A stretch of DNA of 64,000 bases from the NCBI GenBank assembly GCA_012934845.2, contig WNNJ02001380.1:1-64000 (forward strand), written 5' to 3'. Each line of letters starts with the position of its first letter. Position 1 is the first letter of the stretch. The stretch is from Pomphorhynchus laevis. Taxonomy: Eukaryota > Acanthocephala > Palaeacanthocephala > Echinorhynchida > Pomphorhynchidae. The notes under the pieces are model-generated. The model saw only the letters and a list, made by a program, of their open reading frames with translations, did not search any database and had not been told where the DNA came from. A program made the translations under genes and the position numbers. Below are positions 16,486-29,117 of the stretch, piece after piece.

Positions 16486-17340
16486 TAGTTCGCAGACACG
16501 TTTATGATTGAAGCACGGAACGTGTAAAACGTTTTTACATTTTACACATTCATAGATTAACCGCCGACCCTGGCCTGCCAGGAAAAGGCGAGGAATAATA
16601 AGAAGATAAGTTAAAGTTTTATTATTTAGTCAACAATAATAAGACTAAATTTATTGTTAGAATATAATGTCTTTTACATATTTGTCTACTTATGCAAATA
16701 GACATCGCGATCGAGATAAAAAATCTAATACAGTTATACATCGGCACACCGACAAACCATTCGTCCGAGATGCGATAAAAAATTTGTGATCATGGAGCAT
16801 CATTATTGATAAAGTAGATAATTCTATAGAGTTAAAGCGGATATTTACTTGTAATAAAAACTAGCAGAATATCGATTGGTGCTTATGTTTAACCTTAATA
16901 ATGTGGATTAATGTAGTATTTTCTAAGAATGTTTGAAGGGATCCAGATAATTAAAGAACCTATAAATGACACGGGTTAACTCTGAGCCTTTGCTAACCCA
17001 CGTGGCATGCAATATGGAACAAGATATGGAAATTTTAACAGATAATATTGTTAAAATTTTAACAATATAATAATTTATTAAATTAAATAATAATATAATA
17101 ATATAATAATTTATTAATTTATTAAAGTATTCTATGGCTTTGTCGAATTTTCAAAAGCAAACGAATATCATCACAAAGACTTTGAATGATTTTTGCGGTT
17201 GAAAATTTTGACAATATAATAATTTTTATTAAATGCTATATTTCAATAAACTAATTATCAGATTATAAACAAGAGATTTTTTAAATAAATAGAAATAAAT
17301 TGGGTAGGTTCAAGTTTAACTTCGTGAGCAAACTCTGCGC
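16486..17340. other. AT-rich spacer, no gene seen
   Basis: Ordinary AT-rich sequence between the 235-bp dimer and the 3' end of the first large LINE. No open frame with recognisable motifs was found on either strand. Confidence 0.4.
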
Positions 17341-20300
17341 TAATGAGTTAACCTAAGATATTTTTAAGAATATGGTAATTCTGTGACACAGGTTGGCGTC
17401 CAGAAAAGAGCGACCAGAAAAGAGCGGTGTCCAAAGGAGGTAGAGTAGTTTGGGAAATGTAAAAGAAGGGAATTACAGAAAGGCAAGGAACAGTAAACAG
17501 GACGATAATTATCGAGAAAAGGAAGGTTGAGAAATGAAGGGGTATGAAAAGTTACAAGGCGAAAAGCAACGATAAGAAGACGAATTTGAACACGACAATA
17601 AATTCTAGGCAAATCGAGAAAAGCAAGATGGTGGGATGTATGATCAAAACGACGAAGACGGAGGATAATTCGGGCGACTGCGTTGACGATGCGTTGTAGG
17701 GGAATAAGAGTGGATTTAGGTGAGTTGGAAAATAGACCAAGACAATAATCGAGTTTTAAAAAGGAGAGAAGATATGAGAGTCATACAAGAAGGGAGATCG
17801 ATCAATCTACGAACTTGACGGAGGTTGCGGAGTATCAAGGTAGATGAGCGTACTTTATCTCTAACGAAAGGTTTAAGTGAAAGTCGGTTGTCGAAATGAA
17901 AGCTAGGAATCGAGATTGTCAACGGTAGGAAGAATTGTAGAATTTAATGATACAGAGGGAAGTTCTAAGCCGAAGCGTCGAGGTAGGATCCACATAATTT
18001 TGGATTTATCAGGATTGAGAGAACGGTGAAGGGAAGAAAGATGATTGAAAATGAGACAAGACAGTCGGAAGCAGAAACACTAAGATCGGGAATACGATAA
18101 ACAGGTGCATTAGCATAGATGAGAATGTCATCAGCATATTGCATAACATGGAAGTTAAACGTATGAGAAATCGAAGACAAATCACCGAGAAGAAGAGAGA
18201 AAAACATAGGGTATAATAAGGAGCCTTGTGGAACACCGGACGGGATGGATGAAGAATGGGAGATAGAAGAGTTAGAATATACGCGAAATGTACGGTTTGA
18301 TAGATATGAAGAAAACCATGATACAGTGGGTAAAGAGAAGCCATAATCATGACGATGGCGATTGAAAAGAATCGAGTGATCGACGATGTCAAAAGCAGGC
18401 GATTGATCAAGAGAAACTATGACACTACATAATTTATGATCGCGCGAGATGAGTAAGTCGTTATAAACTTTAAGATAGCCAATTTCGGTAGAGTAATTAG
18501 AGCGAAAAGCGTCTTGGAAGGGAGGAAATAAGTTTGAGGAAAAGAAATATGTTTTAACTTGCTTGAGAACGAGACGCTCATGGAGTTTAGAGAGGGTTGG
18601 AAGAAGTGAGGTAGATCGGTACGAAGATGGTAGTGAGGAGTCGAGAGATTGCTTTTTGAGCATTCTCTAAAAATACATTTCTCTCAAGGAAATGTACGGC
18701 TACGGATGGACGAGTTGAAAAATGTGGTTAGGAAGGGTGAGTTAGAGGAGCAGATATTTTAAGTAAGTGTGTGAGAATTGGGTCATAAGGACATGCTTTA
18801 TTAAGTAACGACAGCAGAATCGAAGAAACTTCACAGACTAAACAGGAAGAAGGTGGAATAGCTCTGTGAAAGAAGTATTTAAAGAGAAGAGGGGGTACAA
18901 GGGGGCTATGAGTAGTAGGGAAAGTAAATTAGATAGCTTAGTTTGTAGTTAAGAAGAAAATTCATCAGGAGTGATATTACAAGGGGGTAGATGATCGTGA
19001 TAGAATTGAGTTTAAGACTATCCAATGAGATTTAGAGTTGGAAAATGACTCGAGTTGATTTCGCCAGAAGAGAGTACGTTTAGTACGTATAAGAATGATA
19101 TGTGAACGGCGTGGAGACAAGTAGGAATTACGAAGATTTGAAGGCAGTGAGTTGGGAGAACGTTTAAAAAAGCGATTATACACACGAAAAGGGTGACGGA
19201 TTCGACGCTTAGAAAGACCACAGTCAGAATCGAACCAGGGAGTACGGCGCATGCGCTGAGAACGTCGAAGTCGACTAGACAGAAGGTTATTGAGGATCGA
19301 CATAGGTTTAGAATCAAACAGAATGCAGAGATCATCGGGAGGGAGATAGTTAAGAGGAAGTGAAAAGAGTGAAGAATTGAGTAAGGCTGTGCAGAGAATA
19401 GGGATATCGAGAAGTTTCGAGGGTCGACATGGTGTAGATAATGGTTAAGGCGGAGAAGGAGGATGGGGACGAGTAAGAGTAAGAGTGACAAGGAAATGAT
19501 CGAACAAACCAGGATCAGTAATTGACAAGGAGGTATAGTCATTGAAGCAGTTAGGAACAGCAATGATGTCGAGAGCACCGCCGAGAATATGATTTGGGCT
19601 TGTTGAAAGTAATTTATAGTTAAAATCAGAAAAAAGATTAGTTAAAGTGATAGAGTCAGAGTCAGCCGGGCGATCATGACGAATGTTAAAGTCACCGATA
19701 GCAAAAGAAGGAATATAAGACAATGAACAGTGAGACATAAGATCTCAAGGTCGTTAAAGAATATACGTGATAGGGCAACTGAACCTGGACGGTATACAAT
19801 CACAAGTTCCAGAGGGAAAGGTGTTGGTAATCTGCATATTAGTAATTCGAACGAGGGCAATTTGACGAGCTGATTCAACTAGAGAACAACCAGAGCGACA
19901 TAGACAACGAATAGCAAGATCGTCAGAGTCAGAGTGCCAGGATTCGGTAATGCAGAGAATATCGATAGATAATTGATAAAAGATATCAAGGAGTAGAGCA
20001 GCTTTATGAAGAATTGAGTGAGTGTTAAAAAGACAAAGACGAAAATTATGTTCAGGAGCGAGATCGACTAGCAAAGAAGACTGGAGGAGAGACGTGACGC
20101 CAATGAATTTTTAGGCCTCGTGCGTACGACGTGAAAATTTCCATTGATTTTACGGATTGATAGATATGCCTCACCGTTTGTTTCACGTCGATGTTTCTCA
20201 ATGACAGCTAAATTGAGCTGGGCAATATCATAAGGAGAGTGGTCAGCAAATATACGACAAGTATAAGTTGTAAGAAGTTTAAAACGTTGGGAGAGTACCG

Positions 20301-20440
20301 AATAGACATGTAAACTATCTCGGAAAACGATTTTTCGGAGTGGAGGACTGATATGATTGAATTTAGTGGATTTGCGTAAATGAATAAAATTTAGTGGATT
20401 TGAATCCACTATTTGAAATAAAATTTAGTGGATTTTTCTA
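17340..20440 (-). mobile_element. LINE family A (CR1/L2-like), near full length, broken
   Basis: A minus-strand LINE with an APE-type endonuclease followed by RT. From 5' to 3': an N-terminal segment at 20409-20068; the endonuclease start at 20074-19754 (DILCITESWHSDSDDLAIR); GDFNIRHDRPADSDS and LGGALDIIAVPN plus FDHFLVT at 19738-19445; linker TPWFDSDCGLSKRRI near 19240; RT at 18663-17965 with YRSTSLLPTLSKLHERL, SPAFDIVDHSI (motif A), SGVPQGSLL (motif B) and QYADDILIY (motif C); and a C-terminal tail at 17612-17364. Every domain sits in its own frame, so the copy carries many frameshifts and is not functional. At least four further pieces of this family occur in the window. Confidence 0.8.
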
Positions 20441-20559
20441 AACAGTTTTTATTGAGTTGATAGTGGCGTTATTTTATTGAGTTGATAGTTGCAGGTTAAT
20501 GTGCCTAGATATGTTAGCCATGTACTTTATGGTGAAGGGAATTAACGGGTATCCATAGC

Positions 20560-20775
20560 AATATGTGATAACAAATAAAAGACGGTGCCATAGGGGACAC
20601 TCGTTTCATCTTATGAATTGTGGATATGGGTCAAGTAACGCATCCTCTCGATTATCCCACCGAGCATTACGAGCTTGGAATGGTCTTCCTTACGATATGG
20701 TTACACTGCCCGTGGCTAATTTTCGAAGGGTTGTTCTTAATTATTGTACCATCCCGTGCAATTGAGTATCGCCTT
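20560..20775 (+). mobile_element. LINE C-terminal fragment (CR1-like)
   Basis: The plus-strand reading RGHSFHLMN ... RLSHRALRAWNGLPYDMV is the usual last stretch of CR1/Jockey-type ORF2 proteins (RxxxxxRxxxxWNxLP). It resembles the end of the minus-strand piece at 21308-21709 and of the LINE at 26-30 kb. Only the 3' end survives, as expected from 5'-truncated insertion. Confidence 0.7.
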
Positions 20776-20779
20776 ACTT

Positions 20780-21260
20780 TTAATTTTATTTTATTTTGTT
20801 GACTTTATCAATGATTTGTTGTGATCGAGTAAATAACCATGTGGGTTAAATTCTGCATTTTTTTATTTTTTTATGGCAAAAGAAAAATAAACAATAAGAC
20901 CAAAAATTTGACTGTGATAAGTTTCAATTAATTAAACTCAGTGTACACCGTTTGTCGAGTACCAGCGCTAGTAGGATGTCCCCTCGTTAATCGTCCAGCC
21001 CGGATGCACGTTGATGGAGACTTGGCCACAACGATGCTTATTTTGGAACGCAATTTTTTTATCAGATCACTATAAGTGTGTAATCCCCTGCCCGCACTTA
21101 GTGACGCAATTCATTTGATAGTCAAGTCCGCCGCCTGTCCAATAGCGCCGTTTACTGCAACAAAGGGTATGAATGATACCCTTTGTCACCGGTTAAACTC
21201 TGCATTGTAATAATAATTATTAAGTGACAGTTTATTTATTATTATAGTGTACAAGTTACT
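20780..21260. other. Spacer between two LINE 3' ends
   Basis: About 480 bp including a 3'-UTR-like stretch after the LINE fragment and a more GC-rich patch near 20940-21200. I recognise no gene or RNA here. Confidence 0.35.
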
Positions 21261-21261
21261 A

Positions 21262-21715
21262 GCCGCAAATGGCTGTTTCAACTGTTCACAAATTACATTT
21301 TAAAATATTAATTAAAATACATCCACGAATCCAAATTAGAGTTCACAATCCACTTCAGCAGCATCTTCTTGAAGTGTCTATTGCTAGTAGCATTGACGAC
21401 GTCTTCAGGCAGCGAATTCCAAACATTCAATGCGCGGTGGGAAAGCCTACTCATACTCCTTATTTTGCCATGCGGGAATTTAAATAACGTAAGGGAGTGA
21501 CCTCTGCGACGCGAATTTCTCAATTTTATCGAATTGGATGGGAACCCCTCTTTTCCACGAACCAAATGCCACATCACTACAAGATCTAAATATAGTAGCC
21601 TCTGGGCCGTTGAAGGCATTTTTAAGCAAGCTAGGCGCTCATTGTAAGAATAAAGAGATGTAATGCAAAGTTTGGTTCCTCTACGTAAAATCGACTCGGT
21701 CTTTTTCATCTCAGC
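21262..21715 (-). mobile_element. LINE C-terminal fragment (CR1-like), open frame
   Basis: An open minus-strand frame from 21709 to 21308 covers the post-RT C terminus. It contains KKTESILRRGTKLCITSL, YNERLACLKMPSTAQRLLYLDL and RLSHRALNVWNSLPEDVV. This is the conserved thumb and tail seen in CR1-like LINE ORF2. The RT core is absent, so it is a 5'-truncated copy. The intact frame suggests it is younger than most neighbours. Confidence 0.75.
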
Positions 21716-21837
21716 CTTGGTGGATGGAAAAGTTATTTATTTCTGTGGAATAAATTATATTTTACCAATATATGTTGTTAATATCAATGTATTTTCTTAT
21801 TTTATTATTTGAAAATTACTTTCATTCATTTTAACGA

Positions 21838-22232
21838 GATATCGATCAAAGACAAAATTGAAAAACCTGTATTTTAAAAATTTAACGAATCGAGAGAAGT
21901 CAATGTAATTTTTTTTATTATTCCAAATGTTCGATCACTACTGCGATCATCATCAGGACATAACATCAGACATCACACGTATGTCCTGATGATGATCGCA
22001 GTAGTGATCGAACATTTGGAATAATAAAAAAAATTACATTGACTTCTCTCGATTCGTTAAATTTTTAAAATACAGGTTTTTCAATTTTGTCTTTGATCGA
22101 TATCATCATCTGCGATCATCATTAGGACATAACATCAGACATCACACGTATGTCCTGATGATGATCGCAGTAGTTATCAAAAATTTGTAACAATTAAAAA
22201 AAAATTACATTGACTTCTCTCGATTCGTTTAT
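21838..22232. repeat. Foldback element with partial second arm
   Basis: The arm at about 21838-21963 is the reverse complement of about 21980-22106, nearly base for base. The centre reads CAGGACATA ... TATGTCCTG. A second, shorter hairpin at about 22105-22232 repeats the inner arm and loop. The interior repeats GATGATGATCGCAGTAGT. No coding region. This looks like a foldback transposon partly duplicated by internal rearrangement. Confidence 0.8.
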
Positions 22233-22559
22233 TTTTTAATAACAATGGAGTCTGATTACACAATGATTTTAAAAAACATTAAATTTATTTAGATAACTCA
22301 TCACTGAGGTATGTTTGAGTATTCCATAATTTGAATGCTCTGAAGCATGATTCACGAAATGCTTGAGGCCTTGTCGTAAAACTATGATTGCTGTTTCTAA
22401 TGCTATGACAATTAGTATAATTGGAATCCCGGAATGAAATATTCAGATCAGCTAACTTAGTTTACGTATATTATACTATATATAAGTTAAAAATAAAGTT
22501 AATTATAAATAAATAATCATATAAGATTATAATTAAAGAGATTATAAAAGATTTTGGTC

Positions 22560-23022
22560 CTAAGTCAAGAGATCCAGTGTTTTACCAGCATTAGTAATAT
22601 CACTTCGACATATCATTGTATCAGTCCCTTCTCTTGCGGTTGTTGAAATATTTGCCTCATCTATCGAACTTCCGGGAAATCGTCTTGAGGCAACTCAATT
22701 GCGAGAATTTTTGTAATCTTGATTCTCATAATAGTTTTTAATATCATCTGATGATGTGTTTCGTGAATTATCGAGGATGTCTGCATCTTCGACTGTATGA
22801 TCATCCTTATCTTCTAAAAGTGATCGCCTCTTACATTACTAGTTCAATTAACTTCTTGTTTCAAATAAGTATTATAAACTCTAAGTTACCCAATGCTTGG
22901 AAAACAGCAATTATCGTCCCTGTCCACAAAAAGTAAATCGTTACGATGTTACTGATTATTGAGCGATCAGTTTGACATGTGCATTATGTAAAATCCTTGT
23001 AAGAATATTGCATTGGCATATA
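22560..23022 (+). mobile_element. LINE RT N-terminal fragment
   Basis: The plus-strand frame ends in KLPNAWKTAIIVPVHKK (22751-22936). After a frame change it continues as YRPISLTCALCKIL-like residues to about 23020. This is the fingers region just before motif A of CR1/Jockey-type RTs. Both ends are lost. Confidence 0.7.
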
Positions 23023-23029
23023 TCCTTTA

Positions 23030-23155
23030 TTCGGAGAATATACCGCCAACACACGGGAAATATACCGCCAACACATGTGAAATATACCGAAAACCCCGCC
23101 AACACATGGGAAATATAGCGCAAACCCCGCCAGGGGTTTGCGCTATATAAGATGC
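23030..23155. repeat. Short tandem units plus perfect hairpin
   Basis: Units of about 23-32 bp containing CCGCCAACACA, GGGAAATATA are repeated about four times. They end in a perfect inverted repeat at about 23113-23150 whose stem is ATATAGCGCAAACCCC and whose loop is GCCA. It is strikingly GC-rich for this window. Function unknown. Confidence 0.75.
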
Positions 23156-23217
23156 GAAGTCAGGTGTTGATGTGAGGGAAACATCTAAAACAGCATTGGT
23201 CTGAGTGGTCGTGTGTG

Positions 23218-23451
23218 TTACAGGAGTAGATGAGCCGGATAAATGTAGCATTCGTACTGATGTACTAAAACCGCATGTGAACTGTTTACGTTTATACACC
23301 GAGTGGTCGGATATTTTAACACGAACAAGTGTCCATACATCACAATCTTTGGAATCGCATCCAACTTCAAAACTGGTATAATATCATTGCATTTCCATGT
23401 TGAAGATGATTGATCAGGAACAGGGATCTGAGTTCGCGCTTTTTTAGGCAT
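23218..23451 (-). other. Unrecognised short ORF
   Basis: A 77-codon minus-strand frame beginning MPKKARTQIPVPDQSSSTWK. After a frame change, further Ser/Thr-rich sequence continues down to about 23160. I do not recognise a family. It lies between LINE fragments and may be a remnant of a transposon gene or chance coding. Confidence 0.25.
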
Positions 23452-23495
23452 GACGTTTTATAAAGAGATTGAGCTCAATCCGCGAGTGTAGCAAG

Positions 23496-23696
23496 CGGAA
23501 CTGACAGGAATAATCTGGAACTGACATGAATAATCTGGAATTGACAGGAATAATCTGGAACTGTCAGGAATAATCTGGAACTGACAGGAACAATCTGGAA
23601 CTGACAGGAATAATCTGGAACTGACAGGAATAATCTGGAACTGACAGGAATAATCTGGAACTGACAGGAATAATCTGGAACTGACAGGAATAATTG
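23496..23696. repeat. 20-bp minisatellite
   Basis: About ten tandem copies of a 20-bp unit containing AATCTGGAACTGACAGGAAT, with a few substitutions (ATTGACAGG, CTGTCAGG, ACATGAAT). Because 20 is not a multiple of three, any frame through it cycles. The repetitive minus-strand frame at 23775-23458 is a product of the repeat, not a gene. Confidence 0.92.
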
Positions 23697-23699
23697 TAT

Positions 23700-24243
23700 G
23701 TATTGTAGATCTCAAATGTGTGTTTAAGCTCTTTAAATTTTTGTTCTGAATTTGTGATTTATGCCAATAAATCACATTTATAAGGTTGAAGAGAGTGGTG
23801 GGAGCGTAAAAGATTTAAGTAATGAGCATGACCATTAGCGATAAGAGTGTAACCACGTTTAGAAACTAAGATTGATACAAAAAAGTTTACATCCAGAGTC
23901 GAACCAAGATGCACACGAAGAGCATTCAAAATATCCGTTGAGGTAAAATACAATCAAGGATGGTGGTGAGCTTATGATCGAAAAATGTGGAAAGACTATC
24001 AGCTATTAAAAATATGACATAAGCAACAAAGGAGGAGAATCAAAGATAGCGGAGCGCAATAGAGGAAGGTCAAGGAGTTGCTATGGTCAACTTAAAGTTG
24101 TGGAGGTGGGAACATGAGTGGACGGAATTGTGATATTTACAGTGATGAGAAATTGATCAAAAAAGTCAGACGAAACGTTTGCAATGAGACTGCTAAGTAA
24201 AGCGATAATATCAAGCGCGCCATCAAGAATTATTATTATTATT
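23700..24243 (-). mobile_element. LINE family A fragment (endonuclease end and linker)
   Basis: Minus-strand residues ILDGALDIIALLSSL and FDQFLITVNITIP near 24230-24120 match the GGALDIIAVPN ... FDHFLVTLT block of the large family A copy at 19.5 kb. Farther on, PWFDSGCKLF near 23920-23890 matches its PWFDSDCGLS. It is a strongly decayed fragment. Confidence 0.65.
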
Positions 24244-25964
24244 ACAATCAAGGATGGTGGTGAGCTATTTAGCTATCCAATCTATTTTGCGCCATTCAAT
24301 ATTAGAAGACATGCCTGTACGTTTATCTTCAGCTTCATGCATAAATTCAATATACGGTTCAGATCCTCTGAATTTACCTTTTACGCCATTTGAAGTCGTA
24401 AGATCCCTATCAATCTTAAAAGATCATAAAGCTGCCGGGTTAGATCAATTATGCGTAGAACAGTTAAAGTCGACTATCGATATTTTGATAGACTACTGGA
24501 CAGAACTTTTCAATCTACTTCTTGCAGGTCATCCGTTTCCGATTTCGTGGCGCGACGGTGTAATTAAGATCCTGCATAAGGGCAAAGGTGACTATGATTC
24601 ACTGGATGCGTACAGGGGGATTGCGATATTGAATCACAGTTATAAGTTATTGACTCATATAATGTATATGCGCCTTATTAAGTTTGGCGAGCATCTCTTA
24701 CCTACGGAGCAGTATGGATTCCGCCCGAAAAGATCAACGTCCGATGCAATAAAGCATGTCCGTGACGAAGTCACCAATTGTTTCGCTAATCGTAGACCGT
24801 TGTATGCTACTTTTGTTGACTTTGAGCGAACATTTGGCACAGTGAATCGTTCTTTGTTACTTGATAAACTTTCCACCAGTGTCCGTTAGTGGTCGCTTTT
24901 TGTATCTTATTTATTCTGTGCTTCAGCCTAATCGCCTTAAAGTATCTGATGGTATCAACACCTCTGATTTCTTTTTTGCTAATCGCGGTGTTTTACAGGG
25001 AGATCCACTCAGCCCTATATTATTTTCCTTTTTTGTTATGGATTTGCCTATGCATCTTCGTCATGCATCGAATTAAGTCTCTTGTACCCTCTATGCCGAC
25101 GATCTAGTAATATTAGCCAAAGATCTTTTATCTGCTCAAAGTGCGTTAGATGCTCTGTCATCCTATTGTTTATCAAATCAGTTGACGGTGAATGTAAATA
25201 AATCGAAAGCCCTTAAATTTCGGTTAGGTGGACCTTTGCGTCGATGTGACATGCTGAGAATAGGCAATGTAGATTTAGAATTCTGCAATAGTTACAATTA
25301 TTTGGGAGTATTACTTTCGTCGAAATGGTCATTTACTGAACACCTACATCGTAAATCCTCGAAGTTAGTTGTAGCAACCTCTTATGCAAAAAACTTAGGT
25401 TATTTATCTTTCTCAGGAGCCCTCCGGTATTTTCGAAGTATGTTGCTTCCCATAGTTTCATATGCTTTGCCAGTTATCTGGTCGGATTTAAGTCCCTTCA
25501 ATTTTCAGCAGTTGGACAGGTGTCAATGGAGATTCGTGAAGCGAATTGTTGGAGTCTCACCAAAATGTTCTTCATCGGTTATAGCGATACTATCATCGTT
25601 AGAACCTTGCTCTAAATACATCTGCTCAACATTTAATCTTGAACACACTGCATCATTTACTACTAACCTGAACATGTTCTTTCGAAAGACGACGTTATTG
25701 GATTCTGAATTTTATCTTACTCCGGCATTCTTACAGACTAAATGGAGAGAACCCTGTGCAAGGAAAAGACCGCTGATCTGGAGAGCATCTGTCCATGGAT
25801 ATCACGATAAATTCTGCGCTATTAGAATTCCAGTACATGCACGGTGCTCTTTGTGCATTTGTGTTCTTTGCAAAAATGAATGCGCATCTAACCTGCATAT
25901 CTTCACTTTCCCAATTTTGAAAAATATGTCACTATCCGATATTGACAGTAGGATAAGATTTTGA
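24244..25964 (+). mobile_element. LINE family C reverse transcriptase region
   Basis: A plus-strand LINE with RT in three adjacent frames. 24254-24889 holds KAAGLDQLCVEQLK, WRDGVIKILHKGKG, YRGIAILNHSYKLL, EQYGFRPKRSTSDAI and FVDFERTFGTVN (motif A). 24861-25076 holds GVLQGDPLSPILFSFFVMDL (motif B). About 25076-25964 holds CTLYADDLVILAKD (motif C) and the thumb. YADD, with QGDPLSP in motif B, suggests the I/R1/Vingi or RTE side of the LINE tree rather than CR1. Two frameshifts and one stop (near 25074) separate otherwise readable RT. The endonuclease end is missing. Confidence 0.78.
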
Positions 25965-26200
25965 AATACAATTTATAAAATTGATAAACTTTTGGTGTAT
26001 TTATTTTGTTTACCCAGTACCGAAAGGTAAAGAGGTATAATAAATTCTCTCATTATTATTAATTGACAACGAATTGAGCCGAGGCTCTTTACAAGTTGCT
26101 TCACAAAATAAAATGAATAAAAAGAATAAGAGTCGTTTTGTCCCTCCATCATCAGATAAACTACTGAAAATCCCACCGTTGTCTTGAGAAGGAAGGGTCA

Positions 26201-29117
26201 TCATCCAGTAGGGCGCAAAAACTTGAAGCAGTAGACGACAAAACGGTCGCACTCTGAAGCGAATTCTAAGATCGTACGACTCGTTTGGCAAAGCAGGAAT
26301 CTGCATGCATGTACCTTTGTGTTCAGCATCAGGGGGTGTCCGCGAAGAGAAGGTTGACCTCTCAGTTGCAGTAGATGTGACAGTGGATGATCTTTAGTAT
26401 GCAGAATTTTCCAAACAAGAGAGAGATCTCGCTTGTCACGGATATATCGCAGACAAGGCATATTTAATATCTGGAGGCGTTTCGCGTAGCCATAAATATG
26501 CAGCCCTGAGACTAATTTAGTTGTTGATCTGAACACTTTCTCTAATGCACGACGCTCATAAGTAGTTTCGGGATAACAAGCTGGCGATGCGTATAAGATA
26601 TGGCTCAAGAAAAACGCATTTGCTAAGGTATGGTAACATAACGGATCTATGCCTATCAGAGCTCGACGAGTATGTCCTATTAAGCGTTTTGTGATGCAAC
26701 ACACGTAGTCTGAATGCTTTCGAGTGGATAAGTCAGCACAAACCCAAACTATCAAATCTTTATGAGTTGGTTCTTTCGATACTAATTGAACCAAACTGGT
26801 ACTCACCTCCAAGATGATCGCATGATCTTCGTGATATACGCATACATGTACATTTAGCGGAATTGATCCTTAAGTGATTTCGTATAGACCAATTGGATAT
26901 AACGTCGACGTCGCTTTGTAAATGCTGTTTGTCAAGATCGGAAATAATAGGTCGCCAAACTTTAAGATCATCTGCATATAATAAACTGAATGAAGTGATA
27001 TTTGGTATCAAATCGTTGATATAAAGACTGAATAAGATGGGACCCAATACACTTCCCTGTGGAACACCTAACAACACTGGAAATGGACTCGACAGCGACT
27101 CATTTACTCGTACGACACTTTGTCGGTTGGAAAGGAATACACGAATCCAGTTTATGATCCTCTTATCAAGATGAATGTGCTCCAACTTCTCAATAAGACG
27201 CGTGTGATTAACTGAGTCGAACGCTTTTGAGAAATCAAAGAAAATGACATCAACTGGTATGCCTTGATCATAATAGTGATACCAATTTTCACGTGCATGT
27301 ACAAGATTAGTAGTCGTGGAATAACCTTTTCGGAAGCCATGCTGTGCTGGGTTCAAAATTTGAAATCTATTTAGAAATTCTATTATTCGTCGCTTAATCA
27401 ATCTTTCTAGCACACGACAACACACGCAAGTGAGACTAATAGGCCTATAATTGTCAATGGACGAACTATCCCCTTTCTTATAAATAGGACAGATGATGGA
27501 ATTCTGCCAATCAGAAGGAACAACGCCAAAAGCAACAGACGCAGAGAAAATATTGTAAAGCGGATGACATATTATGTCAGCGATGTTGCGCAGATATACT
27601 GGCGGTAAGCCATCTGGACCCGCACCTGCTTTGCATTTAAGTTTCCGAAGCTCTTGGAGAACATCATCACATCGGAAGAGGTCGCTGGTGTCATCTCCGG
27701 GCGATTCAAATGTACACGGATCACCCATTGTCACATCCTTATGGTCAAGATTCAATGAATGGAAATGATTTCTAAACATATTTGATATCTGCAAAGAATC
27801 AGTTATGAATTTCCCATCGTCACGTTGAATACAATTTATAGGTTTACAGCGCGTATGCTTAGCAGTCACATACCTAAAGAAAGAGCGGGGATCACGGTGA
27901 CAGTTTATACTTAGCTGATTTTCGAAAGATCGCCTACCAGTTCGCTTCATGGACGTAACGAGGTTTCGCCATTTCTTATAAGTGCTGAAATTAGCTCTAT
28001 CTTTACGATAGTTATTAAAGGCCTTACGTCTCATCTTTAAAGCATGTTTTATGTCGCTATTAAACCAAGGCGGTGAGATCGATGTCAAACAGTGTTTACT
28101 CTGAAGAGGTGAGAAACGATTAAGGTGGTACAGAGTATCCCTGAAAAACTGCCATGAATATTCGACGCCAACATCAAAAGCATCCAACCACTTTACCCCA
28201 ACGAGATATTTATTTACTAGAGCAAAGTCAGTTCTGAATGGGCTTACAGACGACGTCGGATTTACGCCATGTGAGTAAACATCGCTCAGACCAATCGAAA
28301 TGACCACATGATCTGAATGACCTATTGGGTCCAGATAGCTTAATCTATCAAGAATGTCATATGGTACAGTAAGGCATAAATCCAAAAGTGAATGTGAATC
28401 CTGTGAAAATCTTGTACTCTGACTGACATGTTGCTTAAGAGCCAAGCTGTTTATTAAGCCAAGTAGCTTCAAACTCTCGACATCCGAGTCATTGGAAGTG
28501 TAATTAACCCAATTCACAGATGGCATGTTGAAATCACCGAGTACAACAAATCTATCACAATAACTACTTCTCTCCATTAAAGCTGCTATGCTATATGTGT
28601 TTGATCTTGGAGAACGATACACATTCAATACCGTTATTGGGTGTTGACAATATAGCCTAATACACAATGCTTCATTATGGTTAATAGCATCACTAAGAGT
28701 TTCAATTACTCGGAATTGAAGCCTATTAGAGATATACGCGATAACACCTCCTCCAATTTTCCCTGTTCTATCACTTCTACTTATGCTGTATCCCTCAATG
28801 AATATATCTACGTCTGCTATTGACGAACTAAGCCAAGATTCTGTGAAAATACCTACATCTGGTACGATATCTTGAAAGAGACATTTTATTTCATCTAACT
28901 TATAAAGTAGACTACGAATATTCGAGTAAATGATTTTTAAACCACCATTATTTGTGCTCAACTTGAAGGAAAAATCGCGAAGAGATTTTCGAAATTCACG
29001 AATACACCGATCGACATTGAGGCAAGGTGAAACAGTGAATATTTCACGTCTTAGGCGGAGGGCGTCAAAGTGGTAAGAAGGCTTGCAGGATTGATCACAT
29101 CTGACAGTCCCTTCCAA
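26201..29117 (-). CDS. LINE family B ORF2: APE endonuclease plus reverse transcriptase
   Basis: The 785-codon frame 29117-26760 has an APE-type endonuclease (IIYSNIRSLLYKLDEIK, IFTESWLSSSIADVDIF, GDFNMPSVNW, SLLDLCLTV, GHSDHVVISI). RT follows: WQNSIICPIYKKGDSS, YRPISLTCVCCRVLERL, QHGFRKGYSTTTNLVHA, FFDFSKAFDSVNH (motif A), GVPQGSVLGPILFSLYIND (motif B), LLYADDLKVW (motif C). The C-terminal domain continues in another frame, 26812-26201 (HKDLIVWVCADLS ... LRGHPLML). The protein would nick target DNA and reverse-transcribe its own RNA. One frameshift in about 2.9 kb is the only clear lesion. The motif set fits CR1-like LINEs. Confidence 0.85.

Noticed and set aside
22751-22936. Plus-strand short ORF as a host gene
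   Set aside because: It ends in the LINE RT motif WKTAIIVPVHKK, so it is a LINE fragment.
23458-23775. Minus-strand repetitive protein frame with SRLFLSVPDYS-type repeats
   Set aside because: It is a translation of the 20-bp minisatellite, with no start context or other gene evidence.
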